A stretch of 39,060 nt of DNA, taken from assembly GCF_020438995.1 (NCBI RefSeq), contig NZ_JAGQTN010000190.1, positions 1 through 39,060 on the forward strand, given 5' to 3'. How positions within the stretch are numbered: position 1 is the first letter of the stretch; every line of letters starts with the position of its first letter. The notes below the pieces were generated by a model. The model saw nothing but the letters and a program-made list of their open reading frames with translations, did no database searches and was not told the DNA's origin. Shown here in pieces: positions 1 through 7,787 of the stretch. The position numbers and the translations under genes are program-made. Source of the DNA: Gordonia sp. (in: high G+C Gram-positive bacteria). GTDB lineage: Bacteria > Actinomycetota > Actinomycetes > Mycobacteriales > Mycobacteriaceae.

Positions 1-261
1 GGAGGCGGCCGGTACGGCGGCCGGGGACTCACTCGGTTCCGCGGGCGCGGTAGGCTCCGGCGCATCGGCCAGCGGAGGCGCGTCCGGGGCGTCGGCGCCG
101 GGTGCGGGGGCGGGGGTGGACGGCGTGGCCGGCTCCACCGGCGCGGCGGGTTCGGGCGCGGTCGGCTCGGCCTGGGCCAGCGGAAGGGCCAGCGCGGAGC
201 AGGCCGCACCGGCGGCCAGCAGGGTCAATGCGGCGCCACGCACCGTCTTGTCGCGATTCAT
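1..261 (-). CDS. Ala/Pro-rich exported protein, N-terminal part (cut by window edge)
   Basis: The gene starts at ATG 261 and runs off the left edge, so only 87 codons are visible. An AGGAG ribosome site lies about 8 bases upstream. The first 32 residues look like a Sec signal peptide: basic start (MNRDKTVR), a long Ala/Leu core, and a probable signal-peptidase cut after AQA. After it the chain is almost only Pro, Ala, Glu, Thr and Ser, as in the disordered cell-wall-spanning linkers of actinobacterial envelope proteins. The folded domain, if there is one, lies outside the window, so no function can be given. The reading frame and export signal are seen directly; the envelope location is inferred. 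Confidence 0.7.
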   Translation of the reverse strand, partial: MNRDKTVRGAALTLLAAGAACSALALPLAQAEPTAPEPAAPVEPATPSTPAPAPGADAPDAPPLADAPEPTAPAEPSESPAAVPAAS

Positions 262-403
262 GGATTACTCCTGGTTCGGGGGCAACTTGGTAGTGACTTC
301 GCGTCGGCGACGCCGCGCGTTACGGATGAGGCGGATGAGCACACGATTCGGCGCCGGCGTACGGAAAGCACGGCCCGGCCGGAGTGTTGTCGACGAAACC
401 GCA

Positions 404-436
404 CGTTCGGCCCTCCCGCGAGGGGAGGGCCGAACG
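404..436 (-). terminator. Hairpin terminator of the hemophore-like gene
   Basis: A perfect 14-bp stem (404-417 pairs with 423-436) with a 5-base loop begins 10 bases beyond the stop codon of the leftward gene ending at 447. No strong U-run follows, which is common for actinobacterial intrinsic terminators. Confidence 0.75.
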
Positions 437-446
437 CCATGCGAGG

Positions 447-872
447 TCAGACCGCGCCGAGCGCGTCGGTGATCACGTCAGTGCCCACCTGGGTGTGGCA
501 CGACTCCGACAGCGCCGAGACGGGCTGCTGGATCTGCTTCAGATCCTTGGCGACCTGCGGGTTCTCGGTGAAGTACACCCGGTAGGCCTGCGGGGCCTGG
601 TCCGGGGACTGCTTCGAGATGTCCGTGAGCGCCTTGTCGGTCTCCGGGTGCTCCTGCAGGTAGGACCCCATCGACGCCGACACCGAGCTGTTGGTGGTGG
701 CGATGCCGCTGACAGAGCACTGATCCGGCGTCGCCGGCGCGGGCGCCGCGTTGGCGGTGGGCGCGAGGATGGCCAGGGAAGCTCCCGCGGCCGCGGTTGC
801 GAGCAGGCCGCCGGCCCCGATGCTGTACAGGCCGCGACGAACGGCGGTCATGCGGGTATTGGTCGAAACCAT
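447..872 (-). CDS. Secreted hemophore-like (heme-binding) protein
   Basis: A 141-residue preprotein starting at ATG 872, with a GGAG site 8 bases upstream; longer in-frame starts lack such a site. Residues 1-42 form a signal peptide (twin basic, Ala/Gly/Leu core, cut after ANA). The mature part is about 100 residues, mostly helical, and has exactly two cysteines (DQC near its start, SESC near its end) that could form one disulfide. This layout and the spacing of YLQEHPE and YFTENPQ resemble the hemophore-related family of mycobacteria and gordoniae, whose member Rv0203 binds heme outside the cell. The family call is from memory of its pattern. It is monocistronic and flanked by hairpins on both sides. 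Confidence 0.65.
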   Translation of the reverse strand: MVSTNTRMTAVRRGLYSIGAGGLLATAAAGASLAILAPTANAAPAPATPDQCSVSGIATTNSSVSASMGSYLQEHPETDKALTDISKQSPDQAPQAYRVYFTENPQVAKDLKQIQQPVSALSESCHTQVGTDVITDALGAV

Positions 873-941
873 TCGAATTTCTCCTTCGGTCTGCGATGTT
901 GATCGCGCCCAAAGGCCTAACCCGAACCGCACCTGCGCTAA

Positions 942-968
942 ACACCGCCGGTGACCGCACCGGCGTGT
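942..968 (-). terminator. Hairpin between hsaF and the hemophore-like gene
   Basis: GCCGGTG (947-953) pairs with CACCGGC (958-964) across a 4-base loop, and ACAC/GTGT extends the stem past one bulged base. It lies 55-81 bases beyond the hsaF stop codon and fits a terminator of the hsa operon. It could instead sit in the leader of the hemophore-like gene. Confidence 0.45.
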
Positions 969-1022
969 CGCGGGCGGTATCCGCGCAGGACACGCCGAGG
1001 AAACCGGGTGGTCGAGAAAAAA

Positions 1023-2108
1023 TCAGCCGGCGGCGGCGCCAGCCTGGTTACCGGCCTGCTCGCGCTTGATCTCGAGGGCGATGTCGATGAGCTGGTCCTC
1101 CTGGCCGCCGATCAGTTTGCGCTGGCCGACGCGCAGCAACAGCTCATGGGCGGGCACGCCGTAGCGTTCGCCCTGGCGTACCGCGTGTTTGAGGAAGCTG
1201 GAGTACACCCCGGCGTAGCCCATCACCAGTGCGTTGCGGTCCAGCAGGCACTCTGCCGGCATGGCGGGCGCGACAACCTCCTCGGCGGCGTCGGCGATCT
1301 CGAAGAAGTCGATACCGGTCTTGACGCCGATCTTGTCGAACACCCCGACCAGCGCCTCGACCGGCGCGTTGCCGGCCCCGGCGCCGAACCGGCGGCAGGA
1401 CCCGTCGATCTGCTTGGCACCCGCGCGGACGGCTTCGACCGAGTTGGCCACGCCCAGGCCGAGATTCTCGTGCCCATGAAAACCAACCTGCGCGTCGTCA
1501 CCGAGTTCGGCGACCAGCGCGGCCACCCGGTCGGCCACGCCTTCGAGCACCAGGGCGCCGGCCGAATCCACCACGTAGACGCACTGGCAGCCGGCATCAG
1601 CCATGATCCGGGCTTGGGCGGCCAGTTTCTCCGGCGAGATGGTGTGGCTCATCATCAGGAACCCGACGGTCTCCAGGCCCAGCTCGCGGGCCAGCCCGAA
1701 GTGCTGGATCGACACGTCGGCCTCGGTGCAGTGGGTGGCGATGCGGCAGATCTGGCCGCCGTTGTCCTGGGCGGCGCGGATGTCGTCCTTGGTACCCAGC
1801 CCGGGCAGCATCAGGAACGCGATCTTGGCGCGCTTGGCGGTTTCGGCCGCCGCTTTGATCAGTTGCTGCTCAGGGGTTTTGGAGAAACCATAGTTGAACG
1901 ACGAGCCGCCGAGGCCGTCGCCGTGGGTCACCTCGATGACCGGCACACCTGAATCATCCAGGGCCGCAACGATATCGCGGACCTCTTTTTCGGTGAACTG
2001 GTGCCGCTTGTGGTGACTGCCGTCACGCAACGACGAGTCGGTGATGCGGATGTCGAGGGTGTCGGAGTACTTGCGCGCATTGGCCATCAGATCAGGTGCG
2101 GTGCTCAT
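1023..2108 (-). CDS. hsaF: 4-hydroxy-2-oxovalerate aldolase HsaF
   Basis: Class II pyruvate aldolase of 361 residues, the usual family length. It cleaves 4-hydroxy-2-oxoacids from steroid rings C/D or A/B to pyruvate and an aldehyde, and channels the aldehyde to HsaG. Visible family marks are [10 protein letters not shown] near residue 24 (the RD pair of the active site) and GFHGHENLG, whose HxH binds the divalent metal. The DmpG-type C-terminal communication domain is present ([19 protein letters not shown]). The ATG overlaps the hsaG stop as ATGA, so the two are translationally coupled, as expected for subunits of one aldolase-dehydrogenase complex. The gene order equals Rv3534c-Rv3536c. 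Confidence 0.95.
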   Translation of the reverse strand: MSTAPDLMANARKYSDTLDIRITDSSLRDGSHHKRHQFTEKEVRDIVAALDDSGVPVIEVTHGDGLGGSSFNYGFSKTPEQQLIKAAAETAKRAKIAFLMLPGLGTKDDIRAAQDNGGQICRIATHCTEADVSIQHFGLARELGLETVGFLMMSHTISPEKLAAQARIMADAGCQCVYVVDSAGALVLEGVADRVAALVAELGDDAQVGFHGHENLGLGVANSVEAVRAGAKQIDGSCRRFGAGAGNAPVEALVGVFDKIGVKTGIDFFEIADAAEEVVAPAMPAECLLDRNALVMGYAGVYSSFLKHAVRQGERYGVPAHELLLRVGQRKLIGGQEDQLIDIALEIKREQAGNQAGAAAG

Positions 2109-3010
2109 GCCGGAACTCCTAGTTTTGCCTTGGCAATTTCGTCGCCCACCTTGGTGGCGGCGGCGGTCATGATGTCCAGGTTGCCCGCGTACGGCGGCAG
2201 GTAGTCGCCGGCACCTTCGACCTCGACGAAGATGCTCACGCGGGCGTAGCCACCGTTGATCACCGACGGCGGATCGAACTGCGGATCCTGCAGCAGCCGG
2301 TAACCCGGCACGTACGCCTGGATCTCCTTCTCCCGCTTGTGGATCGACTCGGCGATCGCATCGGTGTCGGCATCGGCGGGGATCGCGCAGAAGATGGTGT
2401 CGCGCATGATCATCGGCGGATCGGCCGGATTCAGGATGATGATCGCCTTGCCACGGGTGGCGCCGCCGATCGTCTCGATCCCCTTCGACGTGGTGCGGGT
2501 GAACTCGTCGATGTTGGCGCGGGTGCCCGGCCCCGCCGACACCGACGCCACGGACGCCACGATCTCGGCGTATTCCACCGGAACCACGCTCGACACAGCG
2601 TGCACCATCGGGATGGTGGCCTGCCCGCCGCAGGTGATCATGTTGGTGTTGGGGGCGTCGAGATGCTCACGCAGATTGGCCGGCGGCACCACCGCCGGCC
2701 CCACGGCCGCGGGCGTCAGATCGATCGCGACGATCCCGGCCGCCTCGTACTTCGGCGCGTACTCGCGATGCACGTACGCCGACGTCGCCTCGAAGATCAG
2801 GTCGGGAAGCTCACCGGAGGCGAGCAGTTCATCGGCACCACCGGACATCGTGATCAAGCCGCGATCCGCCGCCCGCTTCATACCCTCGGAGTCGGCATCG
2901 ATACCCACCATCCAACGCGGATCGATCACCTCCGACCGCTCGAGTTTGTACATCAGGTCCGTCCCGATGTTCCCCGATCCGATGATCGCGGCTGTCAGTG
3001 TCTTTGCCAT
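2105..3010 (-). CDS. hsaG: Acylating acetaldehyde/propanal dehydrogenase HsaG
   Basis: CoA-acylating aldehyde dehydrogenase of 301 residues that turns the aldehyde released by HsaF into acetyl- or propionyl-CoA with NAD. The N-terminal Rossmann motif [10 protein letters not shown] is at residues 11-20, and the catalytic Cys is residue 127 in [12 protein letters not shown]. Start ATG 3010 was chosen because GAGGA lies just upstream and the protein then begins directly with the Rossmann strand; an in-frame extension to 3124 looks unstructured. It is the middle gene of the leftward hsaE-hsaG-hsaF operon. It lies 123 bases after hsaE, where no second KstR-type box is seen. Confidence 0.95.
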   Translation of the reverse strand: MAKTLTAAIIGSGNIGTDLMYKLERSEVIDPRWMVGIDADSEGMKRAADRGLITMSGGADELLASGELPDLIFEATSAYVHREYAPKYEAAGIVAIDLTPAAVGPAVVPPANLREHLDAPNTNMITCGGQATIPMVHAVSSVVPVEYAEIVASVASVSAGPGTRANIDEFTRTTSKGIETIGGATRGKAIIILNPADPPMIMRDTIFCAIPADADTDAIAESIHKREKEIQAYVPGYRLLQDPQFDPPSVINGGYARVSIFVEVEGAGDYLPPYAGNLDIMTAAATKVGDEIAKAKLGVPA

Positions 3011-3133
3011 GTAGTCCTCACCACCGTCGAGATGTCTTGTCCAAAATCCTTGTAATGCAGCTGACTCCGCAGACGAAGCCACCCCCTCGCCGGGATGGTC
3101 GGCTTTCCGGGAAGTCCTCAGCATGCAATGCGG

Positions 3134-3922
3134 TCATGTGAAATCCAGAGTGACGCTGCCGAGTCCGGCGAACTCGGCGACGAAGTTGTCACCGGAGGCG
3201 ATGTCGAAGGCGCGGGTGGCGGTACCGGGCAGGATCACATCGCCCTTGCGCAGCCGCACCCCGAAACTCGACACCTTGTTGGCCAGCCACGACACCGAGT
3301 TGAGCGGATTACCCAGTACCGCGGACGAATTGCCCTTGGCCACGACCTCGCCGTTGCGGGTGAGGGTGGCGTCGATGTCGCCGACGTCGATGTCGGTCAT
3401 CGCCACTCGCTGCTCGCCGAGGATCCAGCCACACGAGGACGCGTTGTCGGCGATGGTGTCGACGAGGGTGATCTTCCAGTCCCTGATGCGTGAGTCGATC
3501 AGTTCGATCGACGGCACCACCCATTCGATGGCGGCGATCACGTCGTCGCGGGTGCAGCCCTCGCCGGGCAGGTCGGCGCCGAGGATGAAGCCGACCTCGA
3601 CCTCCACCCGCGGGATGCACAACGCATGAAAGTCGATGGGCTCGGCTTCGTGGTACTGCATGGTGTCAAGCAGATGCCCGTAGTCGGGTTCGTCGACGCC
3701 CATCATGGTCTGCATGGCCTCCGACGCGAGGCCCACCTTGTGGCCGGCCACCTTGGCACCGGCGTCGAGCCGTTTACGAATGTTGATGAGCTGGATCTCG
3801 TAGGCGTCCACCACGTCGAGACCCGCATGGGAATCGCTGGGCCGGTCGATCGCGGTCGCGGTCCGCTCGGCCGTCCACAGATCATCGGCGATCTGTTGCC
3901 GTGTGGCCTGGTCCACCGCCAT
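3134..3922 (-). CDS. hsaE: 2-hydroxypenta-2,4-dienoate hydratase HsaE
   Basis: Hydratase of 262 residues in the MhpD/fumarylacetoacetase-like fold. It adds water to 2-hydroxyhexa-2,4-dienoate-type products of steroid ring cleavage and feeds HsaF. Seen: GHKVGLASEAMQTMMGVDEPDYGHL in the first half and VEVEVGFILGADLPG, whose acidic pair is the metal-binding EVE of the family. Start ATG 3922 gives the normal family length; upstream in-frame sequence runs through the KstR box and is not coding. The gene is first in the leftward operon, and its promoter region holds a KstR-type box 57 bases upstream of the start. Confidence 0.93.
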   Translation of the reverse strand: MAVDQATRQQIADDLWTAERTATAIDRPSDSHAGLDVVDAYEIQLINIRKRLDAGAKVAGHKVGLASEAMQTMMGVDEPDYGHLLDTMQYHEAEPIDFHALCIPRVEVEVGFILGADLPGEGCTRDDVIAAIEWVVPSIELIDSRIRDWKITLVDTIADNASSCGWILGEQRVAMTDIDVGDIDATLTRNGEVVAKGNSSAVLGNPLNSVSWLANKVSSFGVRLRKGDVILPGTATRAFDIASGDNFVAEFAGLGSVTLDFT

Positions 3923-3979
3923 GTGGTGTCTCGCTTCCTGCTGGTACCGGGGCAATCCGTTGTCGGGCTCCGCCCATTC

Positions 3980-3993
3980 TAGAACACGTTCCA
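3980..3993. promoter_or_regulatory. KstR-type operator facing hsaE
   Basis: TAGAACACGTTCCA matches the mycobacterial KstR consensus TnnAACnnGTTnnA at all fixed positions. It lies 57 bases upstream of the hsaE start. KstR is the TetR-family repressor of cholesterol catabolism, released by 3-oxo-cholestenoyl-CoA esters. Confidence 0.85.
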
Positions 3994-4115
3994 GTTTTTG
4001 AGGAGCCCTCGCACACACATCGTCGTAGACGCTGACATATCGGGCTACCCCAGCAACAGGCCGAACCCACTGGGCGGAATGGACACCTGTCCAACCCAGG
4101 GTGGCGGCAAGTTTC

Positions 4116-4129
4116 TGGAACGTGTTCTA
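4116..4129. promoter_or_regulatory. KstR-type operator facing kstD
   Basis: TGGAACGTGTTCTA fits TnnAACnnGTTnnA at all fixed positions and lies 45 bases upstream of the kstD start. The two boxes are 122 bases apart, so each divergent promoter appears to have its own operator. Confidence 0.85.
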
Positions 4130-4174
4130 ATTTGGGGAGAACTCGTTGCATCCGTGGCGAATGAAGGGACCCCC

Positions 4175-5962
4175 ATGGCCGACGCGACACCGTCAAGCAC
4201 CACCAGCACAACCACGACTCCCGGCTCAGCCGGGTCCGAGACGTACGACGTCATCGTGGTCGGCGCGGGCGCCGCCGGGATGAGCGCGGCCATCACCGCC
4301 GCGAACAAGGGCCTCAAGACGATCCTCATCGAGAAGTCGCCGTACTGGGGCGGTTCCACCTCCCGCTCCGGCGGCGGCGTGTGGATCCCCGGCAACTCGG
4401 TCCTCAAACGCGACGGCGTCGACGACACCGTGGCCAGGGCTCGCGAATACGTGCACGCGATCATCGGCGAACACGCCCCCGCCGAGAAGATCGACGCCTA
4501 CATCGACCGCGGCCCCGAGGCCCTCGACTTCCTGATGGCGCACGCCCCGCTGGAGTTCGAGTGGGTCAGGGACTACTCCGACTACTACCCGGAGGCCCCC
4601 GGCGGACGCCTGGGCGGACGGTCCATCGAACCCAAGCCGTTCGACGCCCGGCGCCTCGGCGACGATCTCAAGACGCTGCACCCGCCGTACTCCAAGGTGC
4701 CGCTGAATATGATTGTGCTGCAAAGTGATTACCGCTGGCTGAACGTCGGTTTGCGGCACTGGCGCGGCATCGCCCGCACCGCCAAGGTGGGCGGCCGGTT
4801 CTTCGTCGCCAAGACCCGCAAGAAGAAGCTGATCGCGATGGGGTCGGCGCTGGCCGCCGAGCTTCTCGTCGGCGTGCGTCAGGCCGGTGTGCCGCTGCGG
4901 CTCAACACCGGATTGACCGACCTGATCACCGAGAACGGCCGCGTCGTCGGCGTCGTCGCCGAATCCGAAGGTCAGCGGATCGAACTGCGCGCCCGGCACG
5001 GCGTCATCCTCGGTTCCGGCGGTTTCGAGAACAACCCGGAGATGCGCAAGAAGTACCAGCGCGATCCGATCGGCTCGGAGTGGACCACCGGCGCGCCGAC
5101 GAACACCGGCGACGGCATCACGGCCGGCCTCAAGATCGGCGCCGCGGTGTCGATGATGGACGACGCCTGGTGGGGCCCGACGATCCCGCTGCCGCGCGGC
5201 CCGTGGTTCGCGCTGTCCGAGCGCGCGGTGCCCGGCACGTTCATGATCAACGAGCGCGGTGAGCGGTTCATGAACGAGTCGCTGCCGTATGTCGAAGCGG
5301 TGCACCGGATGTACGGCGGCGAGTTCGGCCAGGGCGAGGGTCCCGGAACCAACGTCCCGGCGTGGCTGATCATGGATCAGCGCTGCCGCAACCGCTACCT
5401 GTTCGCCGGCGTCAACGCCCGCCAGCCGCTGCCGCGCAAGTGGCTCGAATCGGGTGTGGTGGTCAAGGCCGGCACGCTCACCGAGCTGGCCGGCAAGATC
5501 GGCGTGCCCGTCGAGGCGCTCACCGCCACCACCGAACGGTTCAACGGCTTCGCCCGCAAGGGGGTCGACGAGGACTTCGGCCGCGGCAAGAGCGGCTACG
5601 ACCACTACTACGGCGACCTCACCAACAAACCCAACCCGAGCCTCGGTCCCGTCGACAAGGCCCCGTTCTACGCGGTCAAGATGGTGCCGGGCGACCTGGG
5701 CACCAAGGGCGGCATCGACACCGACGCATCGGGCCGGGCACTGCGCGCCGACGGCTCGGTCATCGACGGACTGTACGCGGCGGGCAACACCAGTGCACCC
5801 GTGATGGGTCACACCTATGCAGGTCCCGGCGCGACGATCGGCCCGGCGATGGTGTTCGGCTATCTCGCGGCTCTCGACGCCGCCGAAAAGGCCGGCCCCG
5901 GCAAAGCCGGCCCCGACAAGGCCGGCGCCGACAAAGCCACGGCCGTCTCGAAGGGAGCATGA
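4175..5962 (+). CDS. kstD: 3-ketosteroid Delta1-dehydrogenase KstD
   Basis: FAD enzyme of 595 residues that introduces the C1-C2 double bond in ring A of 3-ketosteroids, a step needed for B-ring opening together with 9alpha-hydroxylation. Seen: the N-terminal dinucleotide motif GAGAAG (30-35), GGSTSRSGGGVWIPG near 58-72, and TYAGPGATIG with Tyr about 548. That last motif corresponds to the catalytic Tyr/Gly pair known from Rhodococcus KstD1 (Tyr487, Gly491). Start ATG 4175 follows GAAGGGAC. A Thr/Ser-rich N-terminus and a repetitive Lys/Ala/Gly/Pro tail are additions to the usual fold. The next gene starts 3 bases after the stop. Position and KstR box match Rv3537. Confidence 0.95.
   Translation: MADATPSSTTSTTTTPGSAGSETYDVIVVGAGAAGMSAAITAANKGLKTILIEKSPYWGGSTSRSGGGVWIPGNSVLKRDGVDDTVARAREYVHAIIGEHAPAEKIDAYIDRGPEALDFLMAHAPLEFEWVRDYSDYYPEAPGGRLGGRSIEPKPFDARRLGDDLKTLHPPYSKVPLNMIVLQSDYRWLNVGLRHWRGIARTAKVGGRFFVAKTRKKKLIAMGSALAAELLVGVRQAGVPLRLNTGLTDLITENGRVVGVVAESEGQRIELRARHGVILGSGGFENNPEMRKKYQRDPIGSEWTTGAPTNTGDGITAGLKIGAAVSMMDDAWWGPTIPLPRGPWFALSERAVPGTFMINERGERFMNESLPYVEAVHRMYGGEFGQGEGPGTNVPAWLIMDQRCRNRYLFAGVNARQPLPRKWLESGVVVKAGTLTELAGKIGVPVEALTATTERFNGFARKGVDEDFGRGKSGYDHYYGDLTNKPNPSLGPVDKAPFYAVKMVPGDLGTKGGIDTDASGRALRADGSVIDGLYAAGNTSAPVMGHTYAGPGATIGPAMVFGYLAALDAAEKAGPGKAGPDKAGADKATAVSKGA
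5888..5932 (+). repeat. Three 15-bp in-frame repeats in the kstD 3' end
   Basis: Three units of the form AARGCCGGCSCCGRC encode KAGPG, KAGPD and KAGAD. They form a charged low-complexity tail beyond the FAD fold, probably disordered. Confidence 0.8.
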
Positions 5963-5965
5963 GCG

Positions 5966-6823
5966 ATGCCCATCAATCCCGATATCGCCATCGGCGCCGA
6001 CATCGGCGAGCAGTCCTACAGTTGGTCGGCCTCCGACGTGGCGCTGTACAACCTGGCCGTAGGCGCCGCGGCCGACCCGATGGACGAAGCCGGCCTCGGC
6101 TACATCCACGACTCGGACCCCAAGGTGCTGCCCTCGTTCGCGACCGTCGCACCGACATTCCACGCCACTGAGGCCCCCAAGGTCGTGTTCCCCGGAATCG
6201 ACATCGACCTGGCCAAGGTGGTGCACGCCGGTCAGCAGGTGAGCATCCACCGGCCGATCCCGGCCGCCGGCAAGGCGACCACGAGCGGCCGGATCGCCGA
6301 GGTCTGGGACAAGGGTTCGGCGGCGGTCATCGTGCAGGAGTACACCACCGTCGACGACGAGGGCGAGTTGCTGTGGACCACCCGGTCATCGATCTTCGCC
6401 TCCGGCGAGGGCGGGTTCGGTGGCGAGCGCGGTGCCTCCGACAAGCGGACACTGCCCGACCGGGCACCCGATCACCGGATCGAGATCCCGACACTGCCGC
6501 AGCAAGCGCTGTACTACCGGCTATGCGGCGACCGCAATCCGCTGCACAGCGATCCGGCGTTCGCTCGGAAAGCCGGTTTCCCGCGCCCCATCCTGCACGG
6601 CCGGTGCACATACGGGGCGGTCCTGAGGGCCCTCGTCGACGAAGTCCGCGGCTCCGATGTCACCAAGGTCACGAACTTTTCGGCAACCTTCGCGGGCGTG
6701 GTGTTCCCGGGTGAGACGCTGGTCGTCGACGTGTGGGACGAGGGAGATCTGCTGGCCACCGCATCTGTCGCCGAGCGCGCCGACGCGGTGGTGCTGAAGA
6801 ACATCGTGTGCGCGGAAGTGTAG
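5966..6823 (+). CDS. chsH3: MaoC-type steroid enoyl-CoA hydratase (Rv3538/ChsH3-like)
   Basis: Double hot-dog hydratase of 285 residues. The C-terminal half holds the R-specific hydratase-2 signature YYRLCGDRNPLHSDPAFARK, with catalytic Asp189 and His194. The N-terminal half is the degenerate hot-dog repeat. It would hydrate a steroid side-chain trans-2-enoyl-CoA during beta-oxidation. The start lies 3 bases after the kstD stop (GGGAGCATGAGCG region), so the pair is one transcript, as for Rv3537-Rv3538 in M. tuberculosis. The family is clear; the symbol rests on synteny and length, and other species call the gene hsd4B. Confidence 0.85.
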   Translation: MPINPDIAIGADIGEQSYSWSASDVALYNLAVGAAADPMDEAGLGYIHDSDPKVLPSFATVAPTFHATEAPKVVFPGIDIDLAKVVHAGQQVSIHRPIPAAGKATTSGRIAEVWDKGSAAVIVQEYTTVDDEGELLWTTRSSIFASGEGGFGGERGASDKRTLPDRAPDHRIEIPTLPQQALYYRLCGDRNPLHSDPAFARKAGFPRPILHGRCTYGAVLRALVDEVRGSDVTKVTNFSATFAGVVFPGETLVVDVWDEGDLLATASVAERADAVVLKNIVCAEV

Positions 6824-7007
6824 AAAATCAGCTGTCCCGAATCGGCATCGGCGCGGACAGGCCGCACGAAACGCTTACCGCGACAAACAAGTACTCTCTA
6901 CGACGGTAACCAGAGCACCGCTCGATTCCGCTCCGTACGGGGTGGGACCGGGGGTGCCCGACAGTGGCCGGGAGCAGCTTCGGTCCATCGTGCTTAGGGA
7001 GAGACAT

Positions 7008-7439
7008 ATGAGTGATTCGTTGCAGCATCTGCTCGAACCGGGTCGTCGCGAAGCGGTCGTCACCGACCTCGCGGCCGTCATCGACTCCGATGTGGCCGAG
7101 AAGAAGGGCCTGAGCGGCACCGCGATCAAGGCCGGCTACAACGCCGCCAACAAGTTCAAGCCGGGCCTGGTTCCGCACGCCACCGACAAGCTGCTGCCCG
7201 AGTTCGTGACCGCGCTGTCACCGTTCTGGGATTCGCGTCCCGCCGGCACCCCCTTCGGTGACCACCTGGCCGCCAATTCGGATGCGGCCGCCGAGGCCCT
7301 GCTGGCAATCACCGACGAGCACGCCGCAAGCGCGAAGGCGCCGCTCGCCAAGGCCTACAACGCCCTGCGCGGCAAGGCCAAGGAGAATGTCGCCGACGCA
7401 CTCCCCCGCGTCGGTGCGGCTATCGAGAAGAACGCCTGA
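7008..7439 (+). CDS. Small conserved actinobacterial protein, DUF6918-like
   Basis: Soluble, mostly helical protein of 143 residues. Start ATG 7008 is preceded by AGGGAGAG; upstream in-frame codons are unlikely to be translated. No signal peptide, membrane segment or enzyme motif is seen. The order of SLQHLLEPGRREAVVTDL, GLSGTAIKAGYNAANKFKPG and LLPEFVTALSPFWDS recalls the DUF6918 family, which is widespread in Mycobacteriales and has no known function. The DUF name is from memory and needs a profile search. The gene stands alone: it has a 184-base leader region and a strong terminator behind it. TTACCG and CGGTAA arms 27 bases apart in that leader may mark regulation. Confidence 0.7.
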   Translation: MSDSLQHLLEPGRREAVVTDLAAVIDSDVAEKKGLSGTAIKAGYNAANKFKPGLVPHATDKLLPEFVTALSPFWDSRPAGTPFGDHLAANSDAAAEALLAITDEHAASAKAPLAKAYNALRGKAKENVADALPRVGAAIEKNA

Positions 7440-7451
7440 GGCCGCAAAGAG

Positions 7452-7484
7452 CGAAATGCCGGTGACTGGTTCACCGGCATTTCG
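7452..7484. terminator. Strong bidirectional hairpin terminator
   Basis: A perfect 14-bp stem (7452-7465 with 7471-7484) has a 5-base loop and is followed by TTATTT. It starts 12 bases after the DUF6918-like stop and also sits just beyond the stop of the leftward 46-residue gene, so it can serve both convergent genes. Confidence 0.85.
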
Positions 7485-7498
7485 TTATTTCTCGGCCC

Positions 7499-7639
7499 TC
7501 AAGTTGCCGAGGTCAGAATGAGCAGCAGACACACCACGACGCCGACGAGCGCGCTCAGCATCACCAGCAGGCGCCACATTCGCGCACGGACCGCGGTGAA
7601 TTGTTCTCCCGACGCTGACGTGAAATCCGGTGATGCCAT
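7499..7639 (-). CDS. Small single-pass membrane protein (46 aa)
   Basis: ATG 7637-7639 opens a frame of 46 codons ending in TGA. AGGAGTGTGGAGACG lies just upstream and offers a ribosome site. Residues 1-20 are polar with two Arg; residues 22-42 (WRLLVMLSALVGVVVCLLLI) are one uninterrupted hydrophobic helix with basic residues just before it, so the N-terminus is probably cytoplasmic. The frame ends directly at the shared terminator. No family is recognised. The gene lies downstream of the drug exporter on the same strand but 148 bases away, so co-transcription is uncertain. The call rests on the start site, helix and terminator position. Confidence 0.5.
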   Translation of the reverse strand: MASPDFTSASGEQFTAVRARMWRLLVMLSALVGVVVCLLLILTSAT

Positions 7640-7787
7640 CGTCTCCACACTCCTGAACACCGATGCCTACTCGTGCGATTGCCTGTGCCGCACACGCTGG
7701 TGGGATTCGGCCCGATCAGCCGGACCAGGACGAGCCTGGCTGGTGTGCTATGAGACAAATGTAACCTTCCAGGGCGACTGTGTCGCA

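Noticed and set aside
873-1022. KstR- or KstR2-type boxes outside the hsaE/kstD gap
   Set aside because: By eye, no further TnnAACnnGTTnnA or AAGCAAG-type dyad was found in this or other intergenic gaps of the window.
4226-6250. Long open frame (674 codons) on the minus strand
   Set aside because: It lies antisense to kstD and the MaoC gene and is an effect of high GC in third codon positions; its translation is low-complexity without any family motif.
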